Shown here one piece after another: positions 25,989-33,538 of a stretch of DNA of 64,000 bases. The translations under genes were made by a program, and so were the position numbers. The number at the start of each line of letters is the position of its first letter. Position 1 is the first letter of the stretch. Under the pieces are notes generated by a model. It did not search any database. It was not told the DNA's origin and saw nothing but the letters and a program-made list of their open reading frames with translations. The DNA is from Caldilinea sp. CFX5 (GTDB lineage Bacteria > Chloroflexota > Anaerolineae > Caldilineales > Caldilineaceae): assembly GCA_021405325.1 (NCBI GenBank), contig QWII01000054.1, forward strand, positions 1 to 64,000, read 5' to 3'.

Positions 25989-26064
25989 CGATCCGTCTAT
26001 TTTTGTAACCGCATAGTTTCAAGACGGCATAACCCGAGTTACCTACTACACAAGGAGCGAACCA

Positions 26065-26640
26065 ATGGAACGCATGAACCGGAATCTCTCACCGTTGCTG
26101 TTGCCACAGCGCCTGTCACGCACATTGCGACTGACGTTGCTGATAATGGCAGTCCTAAGCCTGGCTGCCTGCCAGCCCATCCAACGCTTGCCAGAAATGA
26201 AAACGGCCGTTGCGGCGGCGGCAGTAACGCCGCTTGAACAGGCCAACAAGGCCGTCGTCCAGCGCTTTTACGAAGAAGTGGTCAATCAAAAAAAGCTAGA
26301 GGTCTTCCAAGAAGTCTTTGACCCCAAGATGACGCCCCACGAATTAGGCTATGGCCCCCAGTTGTTTCGTGACGTAGAGCTGCTCGCTGGCTTCCCCGAT
26401 CAACACCTCACGGTCGATCTCTGGATGGTCAAGGATGACATGGTGGCGGCGGTCGTGACTGTCAGCGGAACGCACACAGCAGAGTTTATGGGCATTGCGC
26501 CCACCGGTAACAAAATGAGCTTTTCCCAGATCGACATCTGGCGGGTCAAGAATGGCAAGATCACCGATGTCTGGCACAACTTCGCCAGCGCCGACATCTT
26601 GCAGCAGGTTGGCTATACGCTGGCGCCGCCGGCGAAGTGA
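26065..26640 (+). CDS. SnoaL-like lipoprotein
   Basis: 191 residues with AAGGAGCG before the ATG. A signal peptide with lipobox LAAC (Cys at about residue 36) predicts a membrane-anchored exported protein. Residues 60-190 form a SnoaL/NTF2-like alpha+beta cone (NKAVVQRFYEEVVNQKKLEV, VSGTHTAEFMGIAPTG, FSQIDIWRVKNGKITDVW). In this family the cone is used by polyketide cyclases and many binding proteins; the exported form here has no known substrate. It is nearly the same as the last domain of the protein at 30666. It is driven by the conserved locus B promoter. Confidence 0.82.
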   Translation: MERMNRNLSPLLLPQRLSRTLRLTLLIMAVLSLAACQPIQRLPEMKTAVAAAAVTPLEQANKAVVQRFYEEVVNQKKLEVFQEVFDPKMTPHELGYGPQLFRDVELLAGFPDQHLTVDLWMVKDDMVAAVVTVSGTHTAEFMGIAPTGNKMSFSQIDIWRVKNGKITDVWHNFASADILQQVGYTLAPPAK

Positions 26641-26653
26641 AGCGATTGAAGAA

Positions 26654-26687
26654 GAATGAGCCTTGAACTAAAGTTCAAGGCTCATTC
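26654..26687. terminator. Hairpin between convergent genes
   Basis: A 16-bp perfect stem (GAATGAGCCTTGAACT and complement) with a 2-base loop lies 13 bases after the stop at 26640 and before the convergent higA stop at 26726. On the minus strand a T-rich tract follows. It probably works as a bidirectional terminator. Confidence 0.75.
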
Positions 26688-26725
26688 GGCAGCGTTGCCC
26701 AAATAGTCAGTCACCGTGACGATTA

Positions 26726-27157
26726 TTACGCAGGGATGAAATCATGTTTTAACGGATACGCTTGGACCAAAACCTCTGTAGGAATGTTCAGCCCTTTGGC
26801 CAGACAACGAATCATCGGCAACGTAAGCCGCCTGCGTTTTTCCATAATATCCCAGACGCGCTGGCGTGTGCCGATGAAAGGTTCCAAATCTTTGCGCGTC
26901 AACCCGCGCACATCGAGGACAAATTCAATCATGGCGATGGGATCCGCAGAAGCTTCAATCGGATAATTGGCTGCTTCATAGGCTTCAACCAGAGAGGCAA
27001 GCAATTCATAGCGATTGCCGTCCGGCGTGCCTGGTTCCACCCGGCCAATCATGCCATCGAGTTCGGCCAAAGCGGCTTCGTAATCCGCTTCGGTTTTGAT
27101 CGGTCGTACCAACACAGGTTCAGACAGTTGTTGCGTCAATGCGATCATACTCTGCAT
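26726..27157 (-). CDS. higA: HigA-type antitoxin (XRE)
   Basis: 143 residues; ATG 27148 is an alternative start. The N-terminal part has the HigA-type pattern (TEADYEAALAELDGMI). The C-terminal XRE HTH reads MIEFVLDVRGLTRKDLEPFI, then GTRQRVWDIMEKRRRLTLPM. It binds the toxin and represses the operon. It overlaps the 3' end of the upstream higB by 38 bases (27120-27157), the toxin-first order usual for this family. Confidence 0.88.
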   Translation of the reverse strand: MQSMIALTQQLSEPVLVRPIKTEADYEAALAELDGMIGRVEPGTPDGNRYELLASLVEAYEAANYPIEASADPIAMIEFVLDVRGLTRKDLEPFIGTRQRVWDIMEKRRRLTLPMIRCLAKGLNIPTEVLVQAYPLKHDFIPA

Positions 27158-27413
27158 GGGTTCCTATAAACCGAACATAGACATCTTGAAAGCGATATTC
27201 AATCTTGACGACAAGACGGTAATTATTGCCCCCAATGTTGAAGACGACGCGGTTATGGGGGAGAATATCGGCGAAATGATAGTCCCGCTTGACATCACTC
27301 GGTGACGACCATTCCGCTTTCTGCACATAATCATGCCAACGCTTCAAGGGCTGTTCCGCTTGTGGATGCATTGCCCAATAGTCGCGCAATCGCTTTTTCG
27401 TCAAGATACGCAT
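27120..27413 (-). CDS. higB: HigB-type mRNA interferase toxin
   Basis: About 97 residues from ATG 27413 (GGAGACGAC before it). It matches the HigB_toxin family: MRILTKKRLRDYWAMHPQA, WHDYVQKAEWSSPSDVKRDY, NNYRLVVKIEYRFQDVYVRF and IGTHAEYDRID at the end. These RelE-fold proteins cleave mRNA on the ribosome. The reading frame is intact and paired with higA. Confidence 0.88.
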   Translation of the reverse strand: MRILTKKRLRDYWAMHPQAEQPLKRWHDYVQKAEWSSPSDVKRDYHFADILPHNRVVFNIGGNNYRLVVKIEYRFQDVYVRFIGTHAEYDRIDATTV

Positions 27414-27458
27414 GTCGTCTCCATTTTGGAGACATTGTATCATGCGCCACTCCAATTG

Positions 27459-30128
27459 TCAAGCATTCTTGAAGATGGATGTTGACGTTAAAATGGTGGC
27501 AAACGCCTCTTCCAGCGCCATCTGCTGACCGGCGGCAAACGCCGCGGCAAACGCCGCCGGTTCCAGCGCGGTCTGCACTGTCGCTAACGCTGTGTCGGCC
27601 AACGTGCGCAGCGGTCCAACGGCTGGGTAGTGGAGACGGTTGCTGATCTGCTCGGCTAGGCCAAAGAGAGTGGCGGCACGCAAGTATTGCTGTTGGGCAG
27701 TCGCCAGACGGACGATGATCAGGAGCCGCTCTACGTCATACAGGGTGATCCGATGCGGTTCACTGTAATAGGCCAGAGATTGGCGCAGCCACTGTTCAGC
27801 TTCGCCTAGTTTTCCGGCCCATAGCGCCAGCTCTACCAGATACGTATAGACCTGGGTCAGGAAGAACTGGTCTTTCAGTTCGGTACAAAGGCGCAGACTC
27901 TCCTGTAACAGGCGATGCGCCTCAGCAGCGTCGCCCCGGTAGAGCGTCACCAACCCCAGCAGCGGTTGCCATAACCCCACCATCTCTTGATAATGGAACT
28001 CGGCGGCCAGGGTCACGGCTTCCAGCAGATAGGTATTGGCTTGCGTCAAATCGCCTTGCAGAAAGGCGAGCCGGCCCAAGGCGCCGGCGCTATCGGCCAT
28101 TTCGTAGCGGCTTTCCCGCCGCTGAAAGAGCTGACGGCTCTCCAGCAGCAAAGGCGAGGCCTGGGCAAATTCCCCTTGCTCGATGAGCGCACGGGCATAA
28201 GCCCACAGCAAATTACCGAGAACGAAGTCACCGTCTGTCAACAGACAAAATTCTGCTCCCAGACCAGGCGCGCTGCGAGCAGTACGGGCACAGGCAATCC
28301 CCCGTTCCCACGCTGCGGACGATTCCCTAAAATCAGCCGCATAGGCTGCGGTAAAATGCCATACGGCGGCATGAAGTAGCTGATTTTGGCAAATCGCCAA
28401 CAGATCCATCATCTCAGCCACCCACTGATCAAAAGGCTGAAACTCGGCCAGCGCCCGTACAATGGCATACAAGTTGATCAAAAGCGCCAGGCGCGTATCA
28501 GCGTCCAGTAAATGGCGAAACGGCAGCAATTGCTTTACCCACTGGCCGCGCTCGTACCACTGACCGCGCAGATGCCAGAACCACTCAACGGCCATCAGCA
28601 ACCAGGCTGCCCCTTTGTAATCACTTTTGTCAAGCGTCCACTGCAAGGCAGTGCGTAGATTGTCCTGTTCCGGTGCCAGGCGTGCTACCCAGGTAGCCGC
28701 CGCCGGCCCACGCAGATGACTGTCCCCTATGCGAAAAAGGTGCAAATAGGCGGCATAGTGCCATTGGGGCAGCCGCGCTTCCTCGCCGTGCGCCTGCATT
28801 TGTTCCAGGGCAAACTCCCGAATGGTTTCCAGGAGAAAGAAGCGCACCTCACCAGTAGGCATGCTTTCACTGCGCACCAGGCTTTTGCCAATCAGTGCAT
28901 GAAGACTGGTGATGAGCGCATGATCGATGGCAGCATTCCCCAATCGCGGGTTACGAATTTCCCATTTCTCATCCATGACCGCGGCCATCTCCGGCAAAGC
29001 AAAGCCGCCACCAAAGACACCCAGCGCACGAAACAACCGCTGCTCCTCCGCATTCAGCAGGGCATAGCTACGCCCGATAGCAAGCCGCAAGGTGCGGTGT
29101 TGGGGGGGCAAATCTTGCGCCCCATCTATCAGCAGATCGAGCGGGCGGGCTTGCAATTGGGTTAACAGGTGCGCAGGTGCGAACAGATCCACCTGCGCTG
29201 CACACAACTCTAGCGCTAGCGGTAGACAGTCCAACCGCTGGCAGATCGTTTCAATCGTCGACTGATTCTGGGGCGTGAGGGTAAAGTCGGCATCCACCGC
29301 CTGGGCGCGCTGCACAAAGAGTTCGACGGCGGGGGCCAGGTCGAGCGGCGGCACTTTGAACCGTTGCTCGGCGCGCAAATGCAACCGTTCGCGGCTCGTC
29401 GCCAGGACACAGACGCCTGGGCATTCTGCCACTAACTCGGCGATCAGGGGTGCGGCCTCCCGAATCTGCTCCAGGTTATCCAGCACCAACAGCATGGTTT
29501 TGCGACGCAGGAACTCGATCAGCCGGGTTTGGGGTGGCTTGGCACTGGCATCGCTACAACCAACGGTGGTCGCGATGGTGGCGGCCATTAAAGCCGGTTC
29601 ATTGACCGCTGCCAACGCCACAAAAGCTGCGCCATCATGATAGTGCGGTTGAACCTGCGCCGCCACGGCCAGCGCCAGTGTCGTCTTGCCGATGCCCGGC
29701 GGCCCGACCAACGTCAGCAGCCGACCACCGTGGCCAAGCAGCCGGTCGCAAAGCTGGTTGACCTGGGCAGTGCGGCCAATCAAGGCTATGGGCAGGCTGG
29801 GTAAACGTCTGGGCGGGTCGATGACTTCTTCTTGAATCACCACCTGGGCGGCGCGTTGGACGGTGATCGTAGTCGGTGGGCGTTCACCACGGGCGGTTGC
29901 GGCGAGTTCCACCAACCGTGTCGCCAACTGCGGTGCATCAGCCAGCGCCAGAGCCGGCACCAGACTCTGCACCACAAATTCGACAACGGGCAGGCGGCGC
30001 TCCTGTTCCAGCGCCGAGATGGCGGCAATGCTGTAACCAACCGCGGCGGCCAGGTCGCCCTGGGTCATGCCGACGCGTTTGCGTAAAGTCCGTAACAACA
30101 GACCAAAGCGGGTAGGGGTCGTAGACAT
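27459..30128 (-). CDS. Regulator C: XRE-HTH/NB-ARC/TPR STAND protein
   Basis: About 889 residues from ATG 30128 (MSTTPTRFGLLLRTL); the frame is open to 30158. XRE HTH (VGMTQGDLAAAVGYSIAAIS), NB-ARC with Walker A GPPGIGKT, Walker B MLLVLDNLEQ, TSRERLHLRAEQR, CLPLALEL, then TPR-like helices (DLTQANTYLLEAV, RGDAAEAHRLLQES). The HTH and NB-ARC are nearest to regulator D; the TPR half is nearest to regulator B. Its own promoter probably includes the minus-strand TATAAT at 30194-30199, conserved in D and E. It diverges from the leaderless small protein at 30303. Confidence 0.88.
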   Translation of the reverse strand: MSTTPTRFGLLLRTLRKRVGMTQGDLAAAVGYSIAAISALEQERRLPVVEFVVQSLVPALALADAPQLATRLVELAATARGERPPTTITVQRAAQVVIQEEVIDPPRRLPSLPIALIGRTAQVNQLCDRLLGHGGRLLTLVGPPGIGKTTLALAVAAQVQPHYHDGAAFVALAAVNEPALMAATIATTVGCSDASAKPPQTRLIEFLRRKTMLLVLDNLEQIREAAPLIAELVAECPGVCVLATSRERLHLRAEQRFKVPPLDLAPAVELFVQRAQAVDADFTLTPQNQSTIETICQRLDCLPLALELCAAQVDLFAPAHLLTQLQARPLDLLIDGAQDLPPQHRTLRLAIGRSYALLNAEEQRLFRALGVFGGGFALPEMAAVMDEKWEIRNPRLGNAAIDHALITSLHALIGKSLVRSESMPTGEVRFFLLETIREFALEQMQAHGEEARLPQWHYAAYLHLFRIGDSHLRGPAAATWVARLAPEQDNLRTALQWTLDKSDYKGAAWLLMAVEWFWHLRGQWYERGQWVKQLLPFRHLLDADTRLALLINLYAIVRALAEFQPFDQWVAEMMDLLAICQNQLLHAAVWHFTAAYAADFRESSAAWERGIACARTARSAPGLGAEFCLLTDGDFVLGNLLWAYARALIEQGEFAQASPLLLESRQLFQRRESRYEMADSAGALGRLAFLQGDLTQANTYLLEAVTLAAEFHYQEMVGLWQPLLGLVTLYRGDAAEAHRLLQESLRLCTELKDQFFLTQVYTYLVELALWAGKLGEAEQWLRQSLAYYSEPHRITLYDVERLLIIVRLATAQQQYLRAATLFGLAEQISNRLHYPAVGPLRTLADTALATVQTALEPAAFAAAFAAGQQMALEEAFATILTSTSIFKNA

Positions 30129-30193
30129 AGAATGGTCCTGTGGGGTAGTCACGCACAACGGACGAAAGAGTTCGCTTCCGGTACGGCCGCGCC

Positions 30194-30199
30194 ATTATA
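30194..30199 (-). promoter_or_regulatory. Regulator C own -10 box (TATAAT)
   Basis: Perfect TATAAT on the minus strand, inside a block conserved upstream of regulators C, D and E (CCATTATACCCGAC and flanks). It predicts a leader of about 60 bases before ATG 30128. No good -35 is seen. Confidence 0.6.
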
Positions 30200-30231
30200 C
30201 CCGACCCGTCCGTTATCCGCCTAAAATGTTG

Positions 30232-30302
30232 TCCAGAATGTTTGTAGAATTTTTGTAGAATTTTCGCTTCTATCAACGCCCCGCCGCCGCTATGCTGACG
30301 CT
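30232..30302 (+). promoter_or_regulatory. Conserved repeat promoter, locus C
   Basis: Repeats TGTAGAAT at 30243 and 30254, with a degenerate third copy TCCAGAAT at 30232, all at 11-bp period. The -35 TTCTAT is at 30268-30273, the spacer is 17 bp, and the -10 TATGCT is at 30291-30296. ATG 30303 falls at the expected transcription start. Confidence 0.78.
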
Positions 30303-30635
30303 ATGGGCAAACAGATCCGGCGCACCATCACCATTACCTTGACCGAGACCTGGACCTTTATCTGGGCCGCGACGGATGCTGTTCCAGCCCAAACCATCAC
30401 AGTTGAACAAGCGATCCCAGCGGAGGAACAACAGGAGGAACAAGATGCATCATTGCAACTCCCCGTAAGCACGATTGATCCGGCTAATCCCAACGCCTGT
30501 GAGCCAACGGCGCTGCCGCACCCGCTGGAGACGCCGGTTGAGCCGCCGTCTGATGGCGCACCCACCAGTGCCAGCGCCCGTCGCCCACGCAAGCGCGCCC
30601 GTCGTCGTATCAGAAGAAATCCGTCAAGCAGATGA
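30303..30635 (+). CDS. Small 'TITIT-W' protein, leaderless paralogue
   Basis: 110 residues, no family recognised. The N-terminus (RRTITITLTETWTFIW) matches that of the protein at 18505 (HRTITITITESWTITW), with about 12 of 16 identical. The middle is acidic and Gln-rich, and the last 25 residues are strongly basic (RRPRKRARRRIRR), unlike the acidic tail of the paralogue. There is no Shine-Dalgarno sequence, and the ATG sits 12 bases after the first base of the -10 box. It is followed 30 bases later by the lipoprotein gene with its own AAGGAG. Confidence 0.68.
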   Translation: MGKQIRRTITITLTETWTFIWAATDAVPAQTITVEQAIPAEEQQEEQDASLQLPVSTIDPANPNACEPTALPHPLETPVEPPSDGAPTSASARRPRKRARRRIRRNPSSR

Positions 30636-30665
30636 GACAGATGTCATTCAACAAGGAGAATTCAG

Positions 30666-32147
30666 ATGAAAAACCGCTGGTTTTTTGGACGACTGTTGAC
30701 GTTGGTATTGCTGTTCAGTTTGAGTATGGCAAGCTGTATCCAACCCATGCCAGCCGCCTCCAGGCAGGCGCTTAAGCCGGGTGACAAGATCGGAACGATG
30801 GCTCTTGTGCAAGGCCCGCCGACGTTTGACATGATGGCGATCCCACCGTGGCCGGCCTTTTGCAATTCGAATCCTGATCCGACGATGAAGCCAGGTGACA
30901 CCGAAATGAAACCCGGTGTCTACACGGTTGAATGCACCATGCCACCGTTACCGAAATTTCATATCGGTAGTGGTTTCGTCTTCGCCGACGAAAAACTGCG
31001 TGACGCCGATTGGAGCGCAGTGCATGAGGAGCTATCTGTCAACGGGCACCTCATCGATCAGGCGGCGTTTGGCAGCGTCGATGCCGATATTCCGAGTCAG
31101 CCTCCGGCTCAGTCGCAGCCAGCGAAAGCTGCCAGCCAAGCGCCTACCCTGAAATTGCGCGTTTGGAATGTGGTATTGGAAAACCTGACCCCAGGGTCAC
31201 TGACGCTGCACGAAGTGCTACGAGTTGATAAGCCGTTCCTAGATCTCTTCAGCTCGGCAACGATAGTCGCCGGCGTCTACGATCTCACCTACAAGATCAC
31301 CGTTAGCGCTGACGATCAAAGCAAGGCAGCAACGCTGACTGAGCAGGAAGCCGCCAACCAGGCCGTCATTCAACGCTTCTATGACGAGGTCATCAACCAG
31401 AAAAAGTTTGACCTCTTCGCCGAAATTTTCGACCCGCAGTCGGTCACGCACGACTTGGGCATGAAGCCCGATATCAACATGCTTTTCACGGCCTTTCCCG
31501 ATCTCCACGTCACCGCCGACCAGTGGATGCTCAAGGGCGACATGGTCACCAGCATCGCCACGTTCACGGGGACGCAGGAGGCTGAGTTTATGGGCGTGGC
31601 AGCCACCCATAAGCCAGTGACCTGGAGCCATATCGACGTCCATCGCATTAAGGACGGCAAGATTGTCGAAGTCTGGCACAATATCCCGTTCGCCGATATC
31701 CTGCAGCAAATTCAGGGCGACGCAACGGGGGAAACCGCCGCCGAGGCCGCCAACAAGGCAGTCGTCCAAAAGTTTTATGACGAGGTAGTCAACAAGAAGA
31801 ACCTGGACGCCTTCCAAGAAGTCTTTGACCCCAAGATGACCGAACACGCCTTGGGCTATGGCTCATCACCGTTCCGTGACACAGATCTGCTGGCCGGCTT
31901 CCCCGATCTCCAACTCAAAGTAGACCTCTGGCTGGTCAAAGGCGACCTGGTGACTGCCGTTGTCACCGCCAGCGGGACGCAGACCGGCGAGTTTATGGGC
32001 CTTGCGCCCACGGGGAAGAAGATGACCTTTTCGCAGATCGACATCTGGCGCGTGCAGAATGGCAAGATCACCGATGTGTGGCACAACTTTGCCAGCACCG
32101 ACATTTTGCAGCAAGTGGGCTATCAATTGACGCCGCCCACGAAGTGA
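30666..32147 (+). CDS. Lipoprotein with two SnoaL-like domains
   Basis: 493 residues with AAGGAGAA before the ATG. Signal peptide with lipobox MASC (Cys at about residue 23). Residues 30-210 are a domain not recognised. It is followed by two SnoaL/NTF2-like cones at about 225-350 (NQAVIQRFYDEVINQKKFDL) and 362-490 (NKAVVQKFYDEVVNKKNLDA). The second is almost the same as the single domain of the protein at 26065, so loci B and C share a duplicated target. Exported and membrane-anchored; ligand unknown. A short hairpin (ACGGGGTGC arms, 32156-32196) follows the stop. Confidence 0.82.
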   Translation: MKNRWFFGRLLTLVLLFSLSMASCIQPMPAASRQALKPGDKIGTMALVQGPPTFDMMAIPPWPAFCNSNPDPTMKPGDTEMKPGVYTVECTMPPLPKFHIGSGFVFADEKLRDADWSAVHEELSVNGHLIDQAAFGSVDADIPSQPPAQSQPAKAASQAPTLKLRVWNVVLENLTPGSLTLHEVLRVDKPFLDLFSSATIVAGVYDLTYKITVSADDQSKAATLTEQEAANQAVIQRFYDEVINQKKFDLFAEIFDPQSVTHDLGMKPDINMLFTAFPDLHVTADQWMLKGDMVTSIATFTGTQEAEFMGVAATHKPVTWSHIDVHRIKDGKIVEVWHNIPFADILQQIQGDATGETAAEAANKAVVQKFYDEVVNKKNLDAFQEVFDPKMTEHALGYGSSPFRDTDLLAGFPDLQLKVDLWLVKGDLVTAVVTASGTQTGEFMGLAPTGKKMTFSQIDIWRVQNGKITDVWHNFASTDILQQVGYQLTPPTK

Positions 32148-32291
32148 GTCGATGAACGGGGTGCCCCTGCTCACCCATTGAGTCGGCGCACCCCGTGATG
32201 GCCCAGCTAGGCGTTTTAGCTGGCGTCATACCGTCGAGTATTGCTCGGCGCGACAGATGCAAGTACACAATTACTAACAGGAGATAACCCT

Positions 32292-32774
32292 ATGCGCAAC
32301 CAACGTATTGCCGTTCTCATCCTCGTGGTCGGTTTGCTGGCGATTCTAACCACAACCGCCTATGCCACAAGCAGCTATCACCCCGCCGCGCCATCCATAG
32401 TCGGCACCTGGAAGACGGTTATCCCCCAATCCGAGGGCAACCCACGTCCAACCTTTGAGTCCTTCCTCACCTTCTTTGCCGATGGCAACATGATCGAAGC
32501 CAACAGCAGCAACCCGGCGTTAGCTGCCCCGGCGCACGGCGTCTGGATTGGCTCCGGCAACACCTACCTGCTGACCTTCGAGGCGTTCAGCTTCGACGAA
32601 CAGGGCAAACACACCGGCAAGATCCAGGCGCACCTCGCCATCAAAATGGATGGCCCCGACCATTTCACCGCAACCTACACGGCGGATGTCATTGATCTGG
32701 CGGGCAAGGTGACGAAGAAAGTGGTCTATGGCACGTCCGAAAGCACCCGCATGGAGGTAGTGCTACCGGAATAA
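32292..32774 (+). CDS. Small secreted lipocalin-like protein
   Basis: About 160 residues from ATG 32292 (AGGAGATAACCCT before it). A signal peptide ends near TTAYATS. The mature part resembles small beta-barrel 'lipocalin-like' secreted proteins: IVGTWKTVIPQSEGNPRPTF, FADGNMIEANSS, GVWIGSGNTYLLTFEAFSFD. The family is often seen in single copies near regulators of unknown role. It may be co-transcribed from locus C, although 145 bases with a hairpin separate it from the lipoprotein. Confidence 0.72.
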   Translation: MRNQRIAVLILVVGLLAILTTTAYATSSYHPAAPSIVGTWKTVIPQSEGNPRPTFESFLTFFADGNMIEANSSNPALAAPAHGVWIGSGNTYLLTFEAFSFDEQGKHTGKIQAHLAIKMDGPDHFTATYTADVIDLAGKVTKKVVYGTSESTRMEVVLPE

Positions 32775-32867
32775 ACCAACGATCCTGTGGTAGCTGCCTG
32801 GCCTGGTCGCAGTAGACGCGGTCAGACAATTCCATGGTAAGCCAACAAGGAGCAACTGAAAGAAAAC

Positions 32868-33488
32868 ATGACAAGTTCACAAACGTCACCAGGTCAACAC
32901 ACCACAGACGAGGCAAGCAATCGCTTTGACTTTTCCACCTTCCCCACCTTGACCACCGAACGCCTGGTCTTGCGGGAAGTGGTGGCGGCGGACGCCGCCG
33001 ATGTCTTCGTCTTCCGCAGTGATTACGAAGTACAGAAGTACAACGGCAAGCCCATGCAAGAGGTCGCCGAAGCTGTATCGCTGATCGACTGGCTGAGCGA
33101 GAAATTCAAGGCTCGCGAATTTATCTGTTGGGGGATTGCCCTGCGCGCCGACAATCGTGTGCTGGGGTTGCTGAGTTTCCACAATATCAGCCTTCAGCAG
33201 CGTTCAGTGGCGATTGGCTACGATTTGGCTCGCTCGCACTGGGGACAAGGCATTGCCACCGAAGCCGTAGACGCCACCTTGCGCTTTGGCTTTCGGCAGA
33301 TGGGGTTGCACCGCATCGAGGTGAATACCTGCATTGATGATCTGAACTCGGTGCGCCTGGTGGAGCGGCTTGGGTTTCAACGCGAGGGTGTTCGCCGCGA
33401 GGCGACATTGGAAGATGATGGTCTCTATCACGGGATCGGGATTTTCGGCCTATTGGCGCGGGAATATAAGCGCTACATGGACGTCTAG
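32868..33488 (+). CDS. RimJ/RimL-type GNAT acetyltransferase
   Basis: 206 residues. TTERLVLREVVAADAADVF near the start, LARSHWGQGIATEAVDATLR as the acetyl-CoA motif and IEVNTCIDDLNSVRLVERLG in the C-terminal half are diagnostic of the ribosomal-protein N-acetyltransferase group, which also includes many enzymes acting on small molecules. The first 25 residues are a non-conserved Ser/Thr-rich extension. It converges on regulator D. Confidence 0.82.
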   Translation: MTSSQTSPGQHTTDEASNRFDFSTFPTLTTERLVLREVVAADAADVFVFRSDYEVQKYNGKPMQEVAEAVSLIDWLSEKFKAREFICWGIALRADNRVLGLLSFHNISLQQRSVAIGYDLARSHWGQGIATEAVDATLRFGFRQMGLHRIEVNTCIDDLNSVRLVERLGFQREGVRREATLEDDGLYHGIGIFGLLAREYKRYMDV

Positions 33489-33538
33489 CCCGCGACAAAG
33501 CCGACAGAGTGCGCTGTGATTCAAGCAGGTGCAGCAAC

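Noticed and set aside
30128..30158. Longer N-termini (MCV.TP...) for regulators C, D and E
   Set aside because: The extra ten codons are conserved in D and E, but D has a clear Shine-Dalgarno sequence (GAGGG) before the internal ATG, so the shorter start is preferred. The longer one is not excluded.
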